Positions 34,435-43,222 of a stretch of 64,000 bases of DNA are shown one piece after another. The notes beneath the pieces are model-generated. The model was not told the DNA's origin and did not search any database. It saw nothing but the letters and a program-made list of their open reading frames with translations. The DNA is from Lewinellaceae bacterium (lineage in GTDB: Bacteria; Bacteroidota; Bacteroidia; Chitinophagales; Saprospiraceae), in the NCBI GenBank assembly GCA_016719605.1, contig JADJYW010000012.1:124001-188000 (forward strand), given 5' to 3'. Each line of letters begins with the position of its first letter. The first letter of the stretch is position 1. The position numbers and the translations under genes were made by a program.

Positions 34435-36654
34435 ATGTCAAAATCCGGCAAGAACAAAGTACAGCCTCCCGTTCTCAAAAAACAAAAACCTGCCGGGCAT
34501 GCTGCTGCGCCCCGTGTAGTGCGCGACCTGCTGGAGCGCCCGCCCGTAGACTCCACATCCGACCCGCTGCTTCGCAATGTATTTTGGGGCCTGGCACTTT
34601 TGGGGCTGGTCGTGCTCTGCGGGTTGTCATTTGGCAGCGGTATCAATGCCGACGACAAGTTCCAAAACGCGTACAGCCAGCATCTGGTCAAGTACTACAG
34701 CACGTTCGGACAGGATACGTCGGCGCTTTATGTGCCGGAGGTCAACATGCACCTCTATGGTGGTTTCTTCGAACTTACTACCGGTTTTGCCAATAAAGCC
34801 CTTGGTTTTGAGGAGTCCGAACTGGCATACCACCATGTGCGCCACCTGTTCAGCGCCATTCTGGGCTGGGTCGCCATCTTGTGTGCCGCGCTTTTGGCCC
34901 GGCTGATCGCTGGTTGGCGGGCAGGTGTGCTCACCTTAGTCATCCTGCTGGTATCGCCGCGTTTTGTGGGCGACTCCCTGATGAACCCCAAAGACATTCC
35001 TTTCGCGGCGGGTTACATGCTGGCTATTTACAACATGGCCGCTGTGTTGGCCCGAATGCCCAAGCCTGGCCGGTGGAATATCGCCGGACTGATAGCGGGG
35101 CTGGCCATCGCCTTAGCCGTGCGGGCAGGGGGTTTGCTCAATTTTGCCTACCTGTTCTTTTTTGCCGGCCTCTTTTTGGTTTTGAAAAATGGCTGGGGCG
35201 GACTTTTCAACGGAAAAATTATCGGCCGGTATGCTGTTGTGATACTGGGTGCGGCGGTGGCCGGCTATGTGGGGGCGCTGTTATTCTGGCCCTTTGCCCT
35301 GCAAAAGCCGCTGAGCAATCCGTTTTTTGCTCTGTCCAAGTTTTCCGAGTTTGAAGTGGCGATCCGGGTGCTGTACGAAGGGGTGAACATGAAATCGAAC
35401 ATGACACCGTGGCACTACCCGATCAAATGGATTGGCTATACAATCCCGTTGGCCGCTTTGCTGGGCTTCGCGGGTAGTTTGGTGCTACTGCCGCGCCTGC
35501 TCCGACGCTACCAGCCGCTCTGGGTTGGCCTGGTATTTTTTGCCGCCGTCTTTCCGGTATTTTATGTGATTTACAAAAAGTCAAATGTCTACGACGGTTG
35601 GCGCCAGCTGACGTTTGCTTATCCCACGCTGGCGGTGGCGGCAGCCCTGTTTTGGAACGAACTGCTGGATATGTTTTCCGGCAAAAAGGTAGTTCAATAT
35701 GCCATGTATGGTGGGTTCGCGCTTTTGCTGGCCGATGCCGGGGCTTTTATCGCAGTCAATCCCAAAATCCCGTACATCTATTTCAATCCGCTTGCGGGCG
35801 GGGTGAAAGGCGCATACGGCAAGTATGAAACAGACTACTGGGGCATCAGTATTCGCCAGGGTATCGAGTGGATGGAACAGCAGGGTATTCTGAAACCGGA
35901 TATGCAGGAGACGGTAGTTATTGCTACCAATATGTTTTATCCGGCGCAGAAACTTCTGGCCAAATACGGCGACAAAGTCTCGCTCAAGTACCTCAAGTGG
36001 GAGCGGCGCTGCGACGATGCCTGGGACTATGGCCTGTATCCCACTCGATTCCTCGATGGAGCCGCTCTGGCACGGGGAAAATGGCCGCCCGACAATGCCG
36101 TACACATTCTGGAAGTCGGAGGTGCGCCGATATTGGCCATCCTGAAAGATACCGGGAAAAACTGTGCCCTCGGCATGGCGTCCATCAAACTCGCCGATTG
36201 GAACGGCGCCATCGAACAATTGAAAAAAGAAGTGGAAGCCGTGCCCGACAATGAAGTGGCATGGGCTGCCCTGGCGCAGGCTTACATGAACAGCGACCAA
36301 TTGGAGGAATCCCGTTCTGCTGCCGAAAAAGCGCTCGATATCAGTCCGGCCGACGAACAATCCAACAATATGATTGGTCTGTACTGGCTCACCAAGGGCG
36401 ATGTCGCGCAGGCGAAAGCGCAGTTTCAAAAAGCAATCAAACTCGAACTGACCAATGCGACGGCCTACTATTATCTGGCGCTCATTGTGCAGCAAGAGGG
36501 CGATCATGTGGCGGCTTTGAACTACCTGCGGGAGGCAATTAAAGTGGCGCCCACATTCAAGCAAGCCTACGAATTATCTGCCCAGATTTACGATGCTACG
36601 GGTAATCCCCAGGCTGCACAGCAGTTCCGCGCGGCAATTCAGCAGATCAAGTAA
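34435..36654 (+). CDS. Polytopic glycosyltransferase-like protein with C-terminal TPRs
   Basis: 739 residues from MSKSGKNKVQPP. A cytoplasmic N-terminal tail is followed by about ten membrane helices between residues 50 and 450 (for example LLGLVVLCGLSFG, LGWVAILCAALLARLI, WVGLVFFAAVFPVFYVIY). The early loop GINADDKFQNAYSQHLVKYY carries an acidic DD pair where glycosyltransferase family 39/PMT-type enzymes have their catalytic Asp, and SPRFVGDSLMNPKDIPFAAGY resembles their conserved loop. The last ~150 residues are three to four TPRs (IEQLKKEVEAVPDNEVAWAALAQAYM...). The combination suggests a protein or lipid glycosyltransferase coupled to a partner-binding platform; the substrate is unknown. 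Confidence 0.65.
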   Translation: MSKSGKNKVQPPVLKKQKPAGHAAAPRVVRDLLERPPVDSTSDPLLRNVFWGLALLGLVVLCGLSFGSGINADDKFQNAYSQHLVKYYSTFGQDTSALYVPEVNMHLYGGFFELTTGFANKALGFEESELAYHHVRHLFSAILGWVAILCAALLARLIAGWRAGVLTLVILLVSPRFVGDSLMNPKDIPFAAGYMLAIYNMAAVLARMPKPGRWNIAGLIAGLAIALAVRAGGLLNFAYLFFFAGLFLVLKNGWGGLFNGKIIGRYAVVILGAAVAGYVGALLFWPFALQKPLSNPFFALSKFSEFEVAIRVLYEGVNMKSNMTPWHYPIKWIGYTIPLAALLGFAGSLVLLPRLLRRYQPLWVGLVFFAAVFPVFYVIYKKSNVYDGWRQLTFAYPTLAVAAALFWNELLDMFSGKKVVQYAMYGGFALLLADAGAFIAVNPKIPYIYFNPLAGGVKGAYGKYETDYWGISIRQGIEWMEQQGILKPDMQETVVIATNMFYPAQKLLAKYGDKVSLKYLKWERRCDDAWDYGLYPTRFLDGAALARGKWPPDNAVHILEVGGAPILAILKDTGKNCALGMASIKLADWNGAIEQLKKEVEAVPDNEVAWAALAQAYMNSDQLEESRSAAEKALDISPADEQSNNMIGLYWLTKGDVAQAKAQFQKAIKLELTNATAYYYLALIVQQEGDHVAALNYLREAIKVAPTFKQAYELSAQIYDATGNPQAAQQFRAAIQQIK

Positions 36655-36684
36655 GTTTTGATTTGATCAAACCTGTTTGGCAAG

Positions 36685-37308
36685 TTATACCTGCTTCAAC
36701 CAGCCGGCAATGCTCAGTCGGGGTCGGTTGGCGGGCGCTACTTCATGTTCCAGTTCGTCGGCCCTGAAAAAAACACTGTGCCCTCCTTCGGGTAATACGC
36801 GCACAGGTGGTTGTCCTTCGGGATACAAAACTAAGCAGCCTTCATTTTCGGGTAGCCAGTCCTCGTTCAGATACAGCACGAAGGAAAACTTCCGCCCGGC
36901 ATCGCTCTGCAGCTGGTCGCGGTGGCGTTTGTAAAAATGCCCCGTCGGGTAAAGTGCGTAGTGAAATTCGTATGCATTGATTCCGGTGTAACAAGTACGG
37001 TTGAGGTAGGCGATGAACTGCTCAATATGTTCCAAAAACATTTTTTCGGCGGCGTTGTGGTCTTTCTCTAACCAGTGAATGACATCGCCGCGTACCGCCA
37101 GGTTCTGATCGTAGGTGCTTAACCGACCGGTGCCGGCGGGTTTCATCGCACCGCTGCGGAAGGTTGCCAGCAAATGCTCGCGCAATGCGGCTACAAGGGC
37201 GGGCGGCACGAAGTGCTTCACGGTGCCGTAGTGGCGTGCCAGGACGCCGTCAATCAGTGCTTCAAATTGAGATTCCATATTTTTCAGGGATGTGCGATGC
37301 GTACTCAT
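36685..37308 (-). CDS. 2-oxoglutarate/Fe(II)-dependent oxygenase
   Basis: 207 residues from the ATG that overlaps the preceding stop (ATGA at 37308-37305). The prolyl-4-hydroxylase-like double-stranded beta-helix shows the iron ligands HRD in FYKRHRDQLQ and the distal His in DELEHEVAPANRPRLSIAGW, where Arg of RPRLSI binds 2-oxoglutarate. YLNEDWLPENEGCLVLYPEG is the usual intervening strand pair. It may hydroxylate a protein or small molecule; nothing nearby identifies it. It is translationally coupled to the DUF4442 gene. Confidence 0.85.
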   Translation of the reverse strand: MSTHRTSLKNMESQFEALIDGVLARHYGTVKHFVPPALVAALREHLLATFRSGAMKPAGTGRLSTYDQNLAVRGDVIHWLEKDHNAAEKMFLEHIEQFIAYLNRTCYTGINAYEFHYALYPTGHFYKRHRDQLQSDAGRKFSFVLYLNEDWLPENEGCLVLYPEGQPPVRVLPEGGHSVFFRADELEHEVAPANRPRLSIAGWLKQV

Positions 37309-37769
37309 CGCTTTTTGAACGACCAGGTAATCCATACCCGCGCCGCTTCCGACCCGTCGGGTAGCGTGCCGACGGAGGCCATTCGGATTGTTTGTGCTTC
37401 GCCGGTCTCTATGGCTTTTTGCACGACTGCTTCCAACTCCTTGCCCTGCTCGCAGGTGAAATGCAACGGGGCAGCGGCTTTTTTTAAAAAATCGGCCTCA
37501 ATACGCAGCACCAGCATAGACACCGGCTCCCGGCCGTGCAGGGTTGCCAGGGCAAGCAAGCCGGTAGACAACTCGGCTGCCGCACATTGAGCGGCAAAAT
37601 AAATGGAATGAAACGGGTTTTGGGAGCGCCAGCCGTAGGGTAGCCGAACCACGGCCCGCTGAGCATCGCATTGCAGCACCCGAATACCCACGAATGCGGC
37701 TGCCGGGAGTTTCCACCACAAAAACAGGCGAAACCGCCAGGGGGAATTGATTGTTCTGAAAAGTGACAT
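37305..37769 (-). CDS. DUF4442 hotdog-fold (thioesterase-like) protein
   Basis: 154 residues. The pattern LPYGWRSQNPFHSIYFAAQCAAAELSTG matches DUF4442/YiiD-like hotdog proteins related to acyl-CoA thioesterases, with a central long helix and a C-terminal strand pair (AARVWITWSFKKR). It is the first gene of a two-gene unit with the 2OG oxygenase (4-bp overlap). The substrate is unknown. Confidence 0.75.
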   Translation of the reverse strand: MSLFRTINSPWRFRLFLWWKLPAAAFVGIRVLQCDAQRAVVRLPYGWRSQNPFHSIYFAAQCAAAELSTGLLALATLHGREPVSMLVLRIEADFLKKAAAPLHFTCEQGKELEAVVQKAIETGEAQTIRMASVGTLPDGSEAARVWITWSFKKR

Positions 37770-37935
37770 GCCGGCGGATTTGTGTTTAGAGCCGGCAAAC
37801 CTACGTCGGAACTGTTCTCATCCAAGTTGCTGTTTGAAGAAACAGTTAAGTTTTTGCTCAAAAACAAACAGGAATACCCGACGCCCCTTATTTTTGAGGC
37901 CTTCCTCTCATTATTCACCATTTATTGTCAAAAAT

Positions 37936-38406
37936 ATGCACTGGAGAAGATTGAACGGACAACGCATCGAACAGCCGCTTCTCGAAGCCGTGGAGGAGAC
38001 CATCCGCCGGGAAACGGCCGCCGGATACCGACTAAAGGTGTGCATCGGCACCGACTCGCAGGTGATCGGCGAGGAGGTGCATTTTGCTTCGGTCATTGTG
38101 TTTTTGCGGGAAAAACGCGGAGGCTTCATGTTCATTTCCAACTACAAAAATGCCCGAAAAATGAGTCTGCGCGAGCGCATGATCCTCGAAGTAGGCCGCT
38201 CGGTGGAGGTCGCGTATTCCTTGTGCGAACTGCTTGATCGCTACGATGTAGCCCTCGAAGTACATGCCGATATCAACACCGACCCGGCTTTCGAGAGCAA
38301 CACGGCACTGCGGGAGGCGATGGGCTACATCCTGAGCATGGGTTTCGTTTTCAAAGCCAAACCGGACGCGTTTGCGTCGTCGTCCTGCGCAGACAAATTT
38401 GTCTGA
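37936..38406 (+). CDS. RNase H-like DUF458 (YkuK) protein
   Basis: 156 residues from MHWRRLNGQRIEQPLLEAVEE. The DUF458/YkuK family marks are VCIGTDSQVIGEEVHFASVIVF (acidic RNase H-like first strand), RERMILEVGRSVEVAYSLCELLDRY, VALEVHADINTDPAFESN and a C-terminal GMGYILSMGF-like strand ending in FKAKPDAFASSSCADKFV. Family members are predicted RNase H-like nucleases of unknown role. The gene ends two bases before the stop of the convergent gene. Confidence 0.85.
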   Translation: MHWRRLNGQRIEQPLLEAVEETIRRETAAGYRLKVCIGTDSQVIGEEVHFASVIVFLREKRGGFMFISNYKNARKMSLRERMILEVGRSVEVAYSLCELLDRYDVALEVHADINTDPAFESNTALREAMGYILSMGFVFKAKPDAFASSSCADKFV

Positions 38407-38407
38407 T

Positions 38408-39862
38408 TCATTTCAGCAGCAGGCGTATTTGTGCGGCCAGCCAGTCGCGGTGGAGCATCTCCTGTACCGCCGGCAACTGATCGAGCAGAGCCCGCAACCG
38501 GTCTTTATCGAAGGCCGCCGTTCTGGCGAGTTTGGTTGTGATCTCCACAAATTTTTGCATCTGGCGTTTGCGTCCGGCATCGAGCAAGCGGTTGCGGTGT
38601 AAAAAAATACGCGTGGCTTCCAGATAGGCCAGCAACAGTTCCGACTGACCGGTTTCCCAATAGATTTTGATGAGCAGGCTGCGTGCCGTGATGTTGAACA
38701 CCACGTTGGTGAATTCTACCTGCGCAAGGGCGCGCTGCGCCGAGTCGTAGTTTTTTTGATGATAATGGTATTGGGCGAGGTTGTAGCGGAACACGTTGTC
38801 GGTATACTCCGGCGGCAGTTGTTTGCGGTGGTTGTGCAAAAAATCCCATACCCAGTCGGTTTGACCCACTTTCAGGCCAACGTTGACCAGATTGGTGTAG
38901 CGCCAGGGCGGCAAGACGGCGCCGTCGAAAATAAGCCTGTTTTTCAGCAGTAGTTTATTGATTTCCAGATACTCGGCCCAAAACCGTTCGTCGTTGTGCC
39001 GATTGATGCGATGGGTGCAGTAGTTGAGCAGCAGGGTGTAGGCCTGGCGGAGTTCGTCGGCAGGAAACGCCCGCTCGTGCTGCACCACCGCTTGCCGGGC
39101 CTGCTCGAAGCGGGCCGGCTCTTCGGGGTTTTTCAGCAACAGCGCGATTCGGGAGTAGACCTGTACGGGCGGGGCATTTTCAAAATCCGGCCCCTCCGCC
39201 CAGCGCAGAATGTCTTCGATGTGGGCCGAGGCATACCGGATATTGAGCACCGCTTCATGGTTGAGGATATGGCAGGCATAGCGAAGCTTTTCGGCGACGT
39301 AGTACGCATCCAGCGCATCAACGGCCAACTGCAAGTGCCGGTTGTAGTCAATCTGGTGCGCATCGCCCTGCTCGAGCGCCATTTTTTCGGTCAGGAGTTT
39401 TTTCAGGAAAAAGCCGGCATCGCGCAAGTCTGTATTTTCAAAAAAAGCATCGGCCTCCGCCTGTGCCACCTGGTGGTGCTTCGGCAAATTCAATACATGA
39501 AATTGCCGGGCGGCCAGCATCTGTTGTTCCCAGGGGTCGTCCAGAAATGCCTCCACCGCGAGAAATTTTTCAGCCAGAGTCAGTAGTTTTCTGCCAAGTT
39601 GGGCGAGCGACTTGTCGTCGGCCGGCTTTTCCAATACCAGTTTTTCCAGCACCTTTTCCCGTGTCAGGTGGTCGTGGGCGAAGTGCGGAGCGTACTTTTG
39701 CAGATACTCGAACAGCAGGAGGCAGTCCCGGTTTTTGTTGAAATAGGGGGATCGAAGGAAATCGCCGAGCCGCGACAGTTGCCTTGGTGCCAGTGCCCGG
39801 AGGAGTGTGATGAGTTTACTGTCGGTCACCGCCTGTTTGAAATTTTCCGAAAGTTCGCACAA
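38408..39862 (-). CDS. Unknown helical (TPR-like) protein
   Basis: 484 residues, no named family recognised. It is almost entirely helical, with repeating pairs that look like degenerate TPRs (YNLAQYHYHQKNYDSAQRALAQVEF, LLIKIYWETGQSELLLAYLEA). The N-terminal motif LSRLGDFLRSPYFNKNRDCLLLFEYL is one I associate with a Saprospiria protein of unknown function. The only upstream start in frame is a TTG (39862); a GTG at 39829 is an alternative. No signal peptide, so cytoplasmic. Confidence 0.6.
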   Translation of the reverse strand: MCELSENFKQAVTDSKLITLLRALAPRQLSRLGDFLRSPYFNKNRDCLLLFEYLQKYAPHFAHDHLTREKVLEKLVLEKPADDKSLAQLGRKLLTLAEKFLAVEAFLDDPWEQQMLAARQFHVLNLPKHHQVAQAEADAFFENTDLRDAGFFLKKLLTEKMALEQGDAHQIDYNRHLQLAVDALDAYYVAEKLRYACHILNHEAVLNIRYASAHIEDILRWAEGPDFENAPPVQVYSRIALLLKNPEEPARFEQARQAVVQHERAFPADELRQAYTLLLNYCTHRINRHNDERFWAEYLEINKLLLKNRLIFDGAVLPPWRYTNLVNVGLKVGQTDWVWDFLHNHRKQLPPEYTDNVFRYNLAQYHYHQKNYDSAQRALAQVEFTNVVFNITARSLLIKIYWETGQSELLLAYLEATRIFLHRNRLLDAGRKRQMQKFVEITTKLARTAAFDKDRLRALLDQLPAVQEMLHRDWLAAQIRLLLK

Positions 39863-39886
39863 GTTTTCCTAACCAATACCGATGCT

Positions 39887-41026
39887 ATGCGCCTGACCAC
39901 CCGATTTCTGCTCGCCGGCCTCCTGTTCGGCACGCTTGCGTCTGCCCAGCCTATCATTCTGTTTCCCGGCGACACCAACAACGACGGCGTGGCCAATCAC
40001 TTCGACCTGCTGCCCATCGGCGTAGCCTACGGCCAGATCGGCCCGCTACGCATTCCGGCGTTCCCCAATTGGGCGCCACAAATACTGGAAGAACCCTGGG
40101 ACGGCACGCTGCCCGTCAGCGGGATCAACCTCGGCTTTCTGGACTGCGACGGCAATGGTATTCTGGACAGCACAGACATCGAGTCCATTGTATTCAACTT
40201 TGACAGTACCCAGAACATCGCCATGCCGCCGCCGCTGCCTTACCCGCTCCTGCTGACCGACACTTGCTTTTCCTGCCCCAAACCCGATTTTTTGATCACG
40301 TTCAGCGCCGATACGGTCATCACCGGACAAGGTATGCCCGACACACTTTTCGCCTACATCCAGTATTTGTACCCGTCGAATGTGCCGCCGCAAAACGGCG
40401 CGCTCGGTATCGCCTTCGATGTGGAATACGAATACGATCCGGGCAAAATCGTGGACGCGCAAACCGACGTATTTCCCGATCTGTTTCCCGACGACCGGAT
40501 GTATGTCATTGCAACCAGCACCGAGGCGCAGTTTTGGCGGCTGCCGTCCCCCGGCAGCATGGGTTTTGCCACAGCAGGGCGCGGGCAAAATGTGTTTTTT
40601 GGCGCGGATACGCTTTTCGTCGTTCGGTTTGTGATCGAAGATCTGATTGTGCGGGGTGGGGTGGAAAAGTTTTCCATCAACCTGACTAATTTTCTGCTCG
40701 TCAATCATTTGGAACAAATCGTTTGCCCAGGGGCGGTCAAACGCGAATCGGTTACAATCGTTTCCACCGCCGCGCCTGCCGGGCCGCGGGTATCCGTGCA
40801 GCTATCCCCCAATCCGGTGCGCGATATGCTCGTCGTGGAATCGCCGGAAACGCCACTGCTACGGATCGAGGTATGCGACCCGGGTGGTAAACCCGTACTG
40901 GCTCGGACAGTCGGGGGACTGCACCGCTGCGAAGTGCCGGTTTCTGCACTTCCGCCAGGCGTGTGGCTGCTCCGGGCGCAGACGCGGACGGGGTTTGTGC
41001 TGAAAAAATTTGTGAAAATTGGATAG
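39887..41026 (+). CDS. T9SS-exported protein with dockerin-like calcium motifs
   Basis: 379 residues: signal peptide (MRLTTRFLLAGLLFGTLASAQ), then two EF-hand-like dockerin repeats (DTNNDGVANHFDLLPIG and DCDGNGILDSTDIESIVFN). A beta-sandwich follows (about 120-290), and a C-terminal T9SS sorting domain from about 305 (VSVQLSPNPVRDMLVVESPE, IEVCDPGGKPVLART, LPPGVWLLRAQT, FVLKKFVKIG). Proteins of this type are exported and fixed to the cell surface. Calcium binding by the dockerin-like loops is inferred from the DxNxDG pattern. A 27-bp terminator hairpin follows. Confidence 0.85.
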   Translation: MRLTTRFLLAGLLFGTLASAQPIILFPGDTNNDGVANHFDLLPIGVAYGQIGPLRIPAFPNWAPQILEEPWDGTLPVSGINLGFLDCDGNGILDSTDIESIVFNFDSTQNIAMPPPLPYPLLLTDTCFSCPKPDFLITFSADTVITGQGMPDTLFAYIQYLYPSNVPPQNGALGIAFDVEYEYDPGKIVDAQTDVFPDLFPDDRMYVIATSTEAQFWRLPSPGSMGFATAGRGQNVFFGADTLFVVRFVIEDLIVRGGVEKFSINLTNFLLVNHLEQIVCPGAVKRESVTIVSTAAPAGPRVSVQLSPNPVRDMLVVESPETPLLRIEVCDPGGKPVLARTVGGLHRCEVPVSALPPGVWLLRAQTRTGFVLKKFVKIG

Positions 41027-41055
41027 GTTTTTTCAAAAAAACGGTTTTGGCGTAC

Positions 41056-41114
41056 AAAAGAGGACGGGGTTTAAAAAACTGATTTTCAGTTTTTTAAACC
41101 CCGTCCTCTTTTTG
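41056..41114 (+). terminator. Terminator of the dockerin-like T9SS gene
   Basis: A perfect 27-bp stem (41056-41082 with 41086-41112), three-base loop, followed by a T-rich stretch: an unusually long and strong intrinsic terminator. Confidence 0.9.
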
Positions 41115-41256
41115 TTTTTGCTGCAAAACACCCCGAGCAGCCTGTAGAAACCGGCAAAAAGTGTACTGGACTGCATGGTGTCGAGGTCGGCAGTTTTGCC
41201 CAGTGTTTTGCGCAGAACGCCATTCGATTTCTTCACTATTTCAAAAAAATTCAGAC

Positions 41257-42495
41257 ATGAAAAAGACCGTATTTTCCGTATTCCTGCTCTTGGCATCAGC
41301 CCTGATGCAGCCGGCATTTGCCCAGCAGGACAATAGTAAAAAAGGCAAATGTTTCACATTTACCAACAATACTGCCCAGGCGGCCAACGACCTCCATTTT
41401 GATCTTTCCGTAGCCTCCAAACCGGTCAATCTGGTGCAAGACCCGGTGACCGGCGTGCGTAAGGTTGGCGGTGTTTTTGAAAATTATCCGTCCGAAAAAA
41501 AATCGGCTCAGGATTACAAAACAGGCGGAAACGTAGCTATCGGAGGGAGCGTGACTATTCAGTTTGACGACGAAACCGAGGTAAAAAACTGGTACTGGAC
41601 GATAGACGGCAAAGAGATTCCCAAAGAACGCGGCGCCACTGATGGAGGAAAAATGCAAGGCAACTCGCCCAGCATCACTACTATATCGTACCAACCGCCC
41701 GGCGGCGATGGCGCTTTGGTGTTCACGGCTACGGGTATGGGCGAAACAACCGGCCCGATTGCGCAAGTTTCGATTTACAACCCGACCAACACGCCGATGG
41801 CCACAGTCTTAGGCCCCTGCTACATCACCTCCGACGAGGTACACCAATCCTACATCGTGCCCGGTACCACGGCCATTGTGGTACAGCCCAACAGCACTGC
41901 CAATGTGACCCTTTCGGGTTATTGTGCCGATATATTTTCGCCGGCTACGCCCAAGGGACGAGCCATGCCGCCCGTCCGGAACTGGGTACACTTGTCCGGC
42001 GACGCTTCGCTGCCTGCCGACTGGGTGCCCGCCACCGGCAGGGGATGGACACCTGCTCCCAACTCCATGGTCCGTATACCCGGCACCGATACTCCCATGG
42101 GGCATACTATCAATGCCAACAAATTCCCTGAAGAGGCCGCGCCGGTACTGCTGGAAGCCATCAACCGGATTACGCAGGCGTATGACTCCCTCCAAAGCCG
42201 GGGCGCCATCACCACGCCCATCGGCGCCAACATTCCGCAGGAACGCGCGACCGTCGCCCAGCACACATTCTGGATGTTCAGTGCCGCCTTGACCGGATCG
42301 GCGTACAAGGTTGACCATTTTGCCGAAAACATGGAAAAACAGTACAAATCCGCTACCGGCAATGATCTGGACAAGCAGCCCGACGATGTGCAACAGGAAA
42401 TACAAGGAGGGGTCGCAGCCCTGTGGAACACCTTTCAAATGACCGGTGCAGCCGCCAAGGTGGTACATGCACAACCAGACTATTCCAAACCATGA
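41257..42495 (+). CDS. Unknown secreted protein
   Basis: 412 residues from MKKTVFSVFLLLASALMQPAFAQQ, a clear Sec signal peptide. The mature part starts with a beta-rich domain (FTFTNNTAQAANDLHFDLSV, SVTIQFDDETEVKNWYWTIDG, SYIVPGTTAIVVQPNSTANV) that resembles an immunoglobulin-like fold. A Pro/Gly-rich middle and a helical C-terminal third follow (AAPVLLEAINRITQAYDSLQ, QHTFWMFSAALTGSAYKVDHFAENMEKQY). No T9SS sorting domain, so it may stay in the periplasm. It precedes an outer-membrane protein gene by 27 bases and the two may be one operon. Confidence 0.55.
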   Translation: MKKTVFSVFLLLASALMQPAFAQQDNSKKGKCFTFTNNTAQAANDLHFDLSVASKPVNLVQDPVTGVRKVGGVFENYPSEKKSAQDYKTGGNVAIGGSVTIQFDDETEVKNWYWTIDGKEIPKERGATDGGKMQGNSPSITTISYQPPGGDGALVFTATGMGETTGPIAQVSIYNPTNTPMATVLGPCYITSDEVHQSYIVPGTTAIVVQPNSTANVTLSGYCADIFSPATPKGRAMPPVRNWVHLSGDASLPADWVPATGRGWTPAPNSMVRIPGTDTPMGHTINANKFPEEAAPVLLEAINRITQAYDSLQSRGAITTPIGANIPQERATVAQHTFWMFSAALTGSAYKVDHFAENMEKQYKSATGNDLDKQPDDVQQEIQGGVAALWNTFQMTGAAAKVVHAQPDYSKP

Positions 42496-42522
42496 AAATC
42501 ATCTCAATTTAAAATTCGCACC

Positions 42523-43222
42523 ATGAAAAAATCGCTGTTTTTGCTCGTCATTATCGGTGCAGCAATGTGCTTGCTTGCACTGCCAACCCTCCAAAGCCAG
42601 GTGGCCTGGTCCAATTTTCTACTTGTTGGTCCGGAGCAAAAGGTACTGCCTGCGTCCCGGTGTGCCGGACTTCATATCTCAATCCGAGCGGCATATCCGG
42701 CAGAAGCGCCCGCATCCCGGCATGTTTCGGAAGCGGCGGTGCAGACAGCCCTGTTTGCACCGGAAGTAATGGAACAATTGTTTGAGCGGCTCGGTGGCGA
42801 GTTCTTTCCCGGAAGCCTGACCGGCGGTGTTTTCTCCGGCGTGGAGATGGCGGGAAAAACCCGCATTATGCCGGGCGTTGGCGTCGGTTTGGAGTTTTGG
42901 CCAAATACACGCATCTGCGTCGGGTATTTTGGCGCAGGCGGGCCTGGCGTATTTTTTCACCGGCACGAAAGTGCGGCCATACATAGAGGGCGGTGTGCGG
43001 GGGCTGTTCGGTACCGATGAACAAGCCGGGGCTACGCTATCGGGCGTAGCGCTCCCGTTGTCTGCCGAACCCGTTGGCACCACGTTTTCTGCCTTTGGCG
43101 GCGCAGGGGTACGGGTTGTGTTTTTCAAAAAAGTGTTTGCAGAGGCGGGTATTTCCTATGGAAAACTACCCGGGAGCGCCTACGGGCCGGCTGCGGAAGT
43201 TGGCCTTGGATGGGTATTTTAG
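42523..43222 (+). pseudogene. Small outer-membrane beta-barrel-like protein, frameshifted
   Basis: MKKSLFLLVIIGAAMCLLALPTLQSQ is a signal peptide. Alternating hydrophobic/hydrophilic strands follow (GVGVGLEFWP in the first frame, then AQAGLAYFFTGTKVRPYIEGG, FSAFGGAGVRVVFFKKVFAEAGISYGK and AAEVGLGWVF in the second). The C-terminal aromatic Phe is typical of outer-membrane barrels. Removing one G from the run at 42922-42924 joins the frames (RICVGILAQAGLAYFF), giving about 232 residues. The last four bases overlap the convergent CoA-transferase gene. The function is unknown; only a general porin or adhesin-like barrel is supported. Confidence 0.6.

Noticed and set aside
41161..41256. N-terminal extension of the secreted protein at 41257
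   Set aside because: The signal peptide begins at 41257 and the extension is downstream of a terminator hairpin with no conserved sequence.
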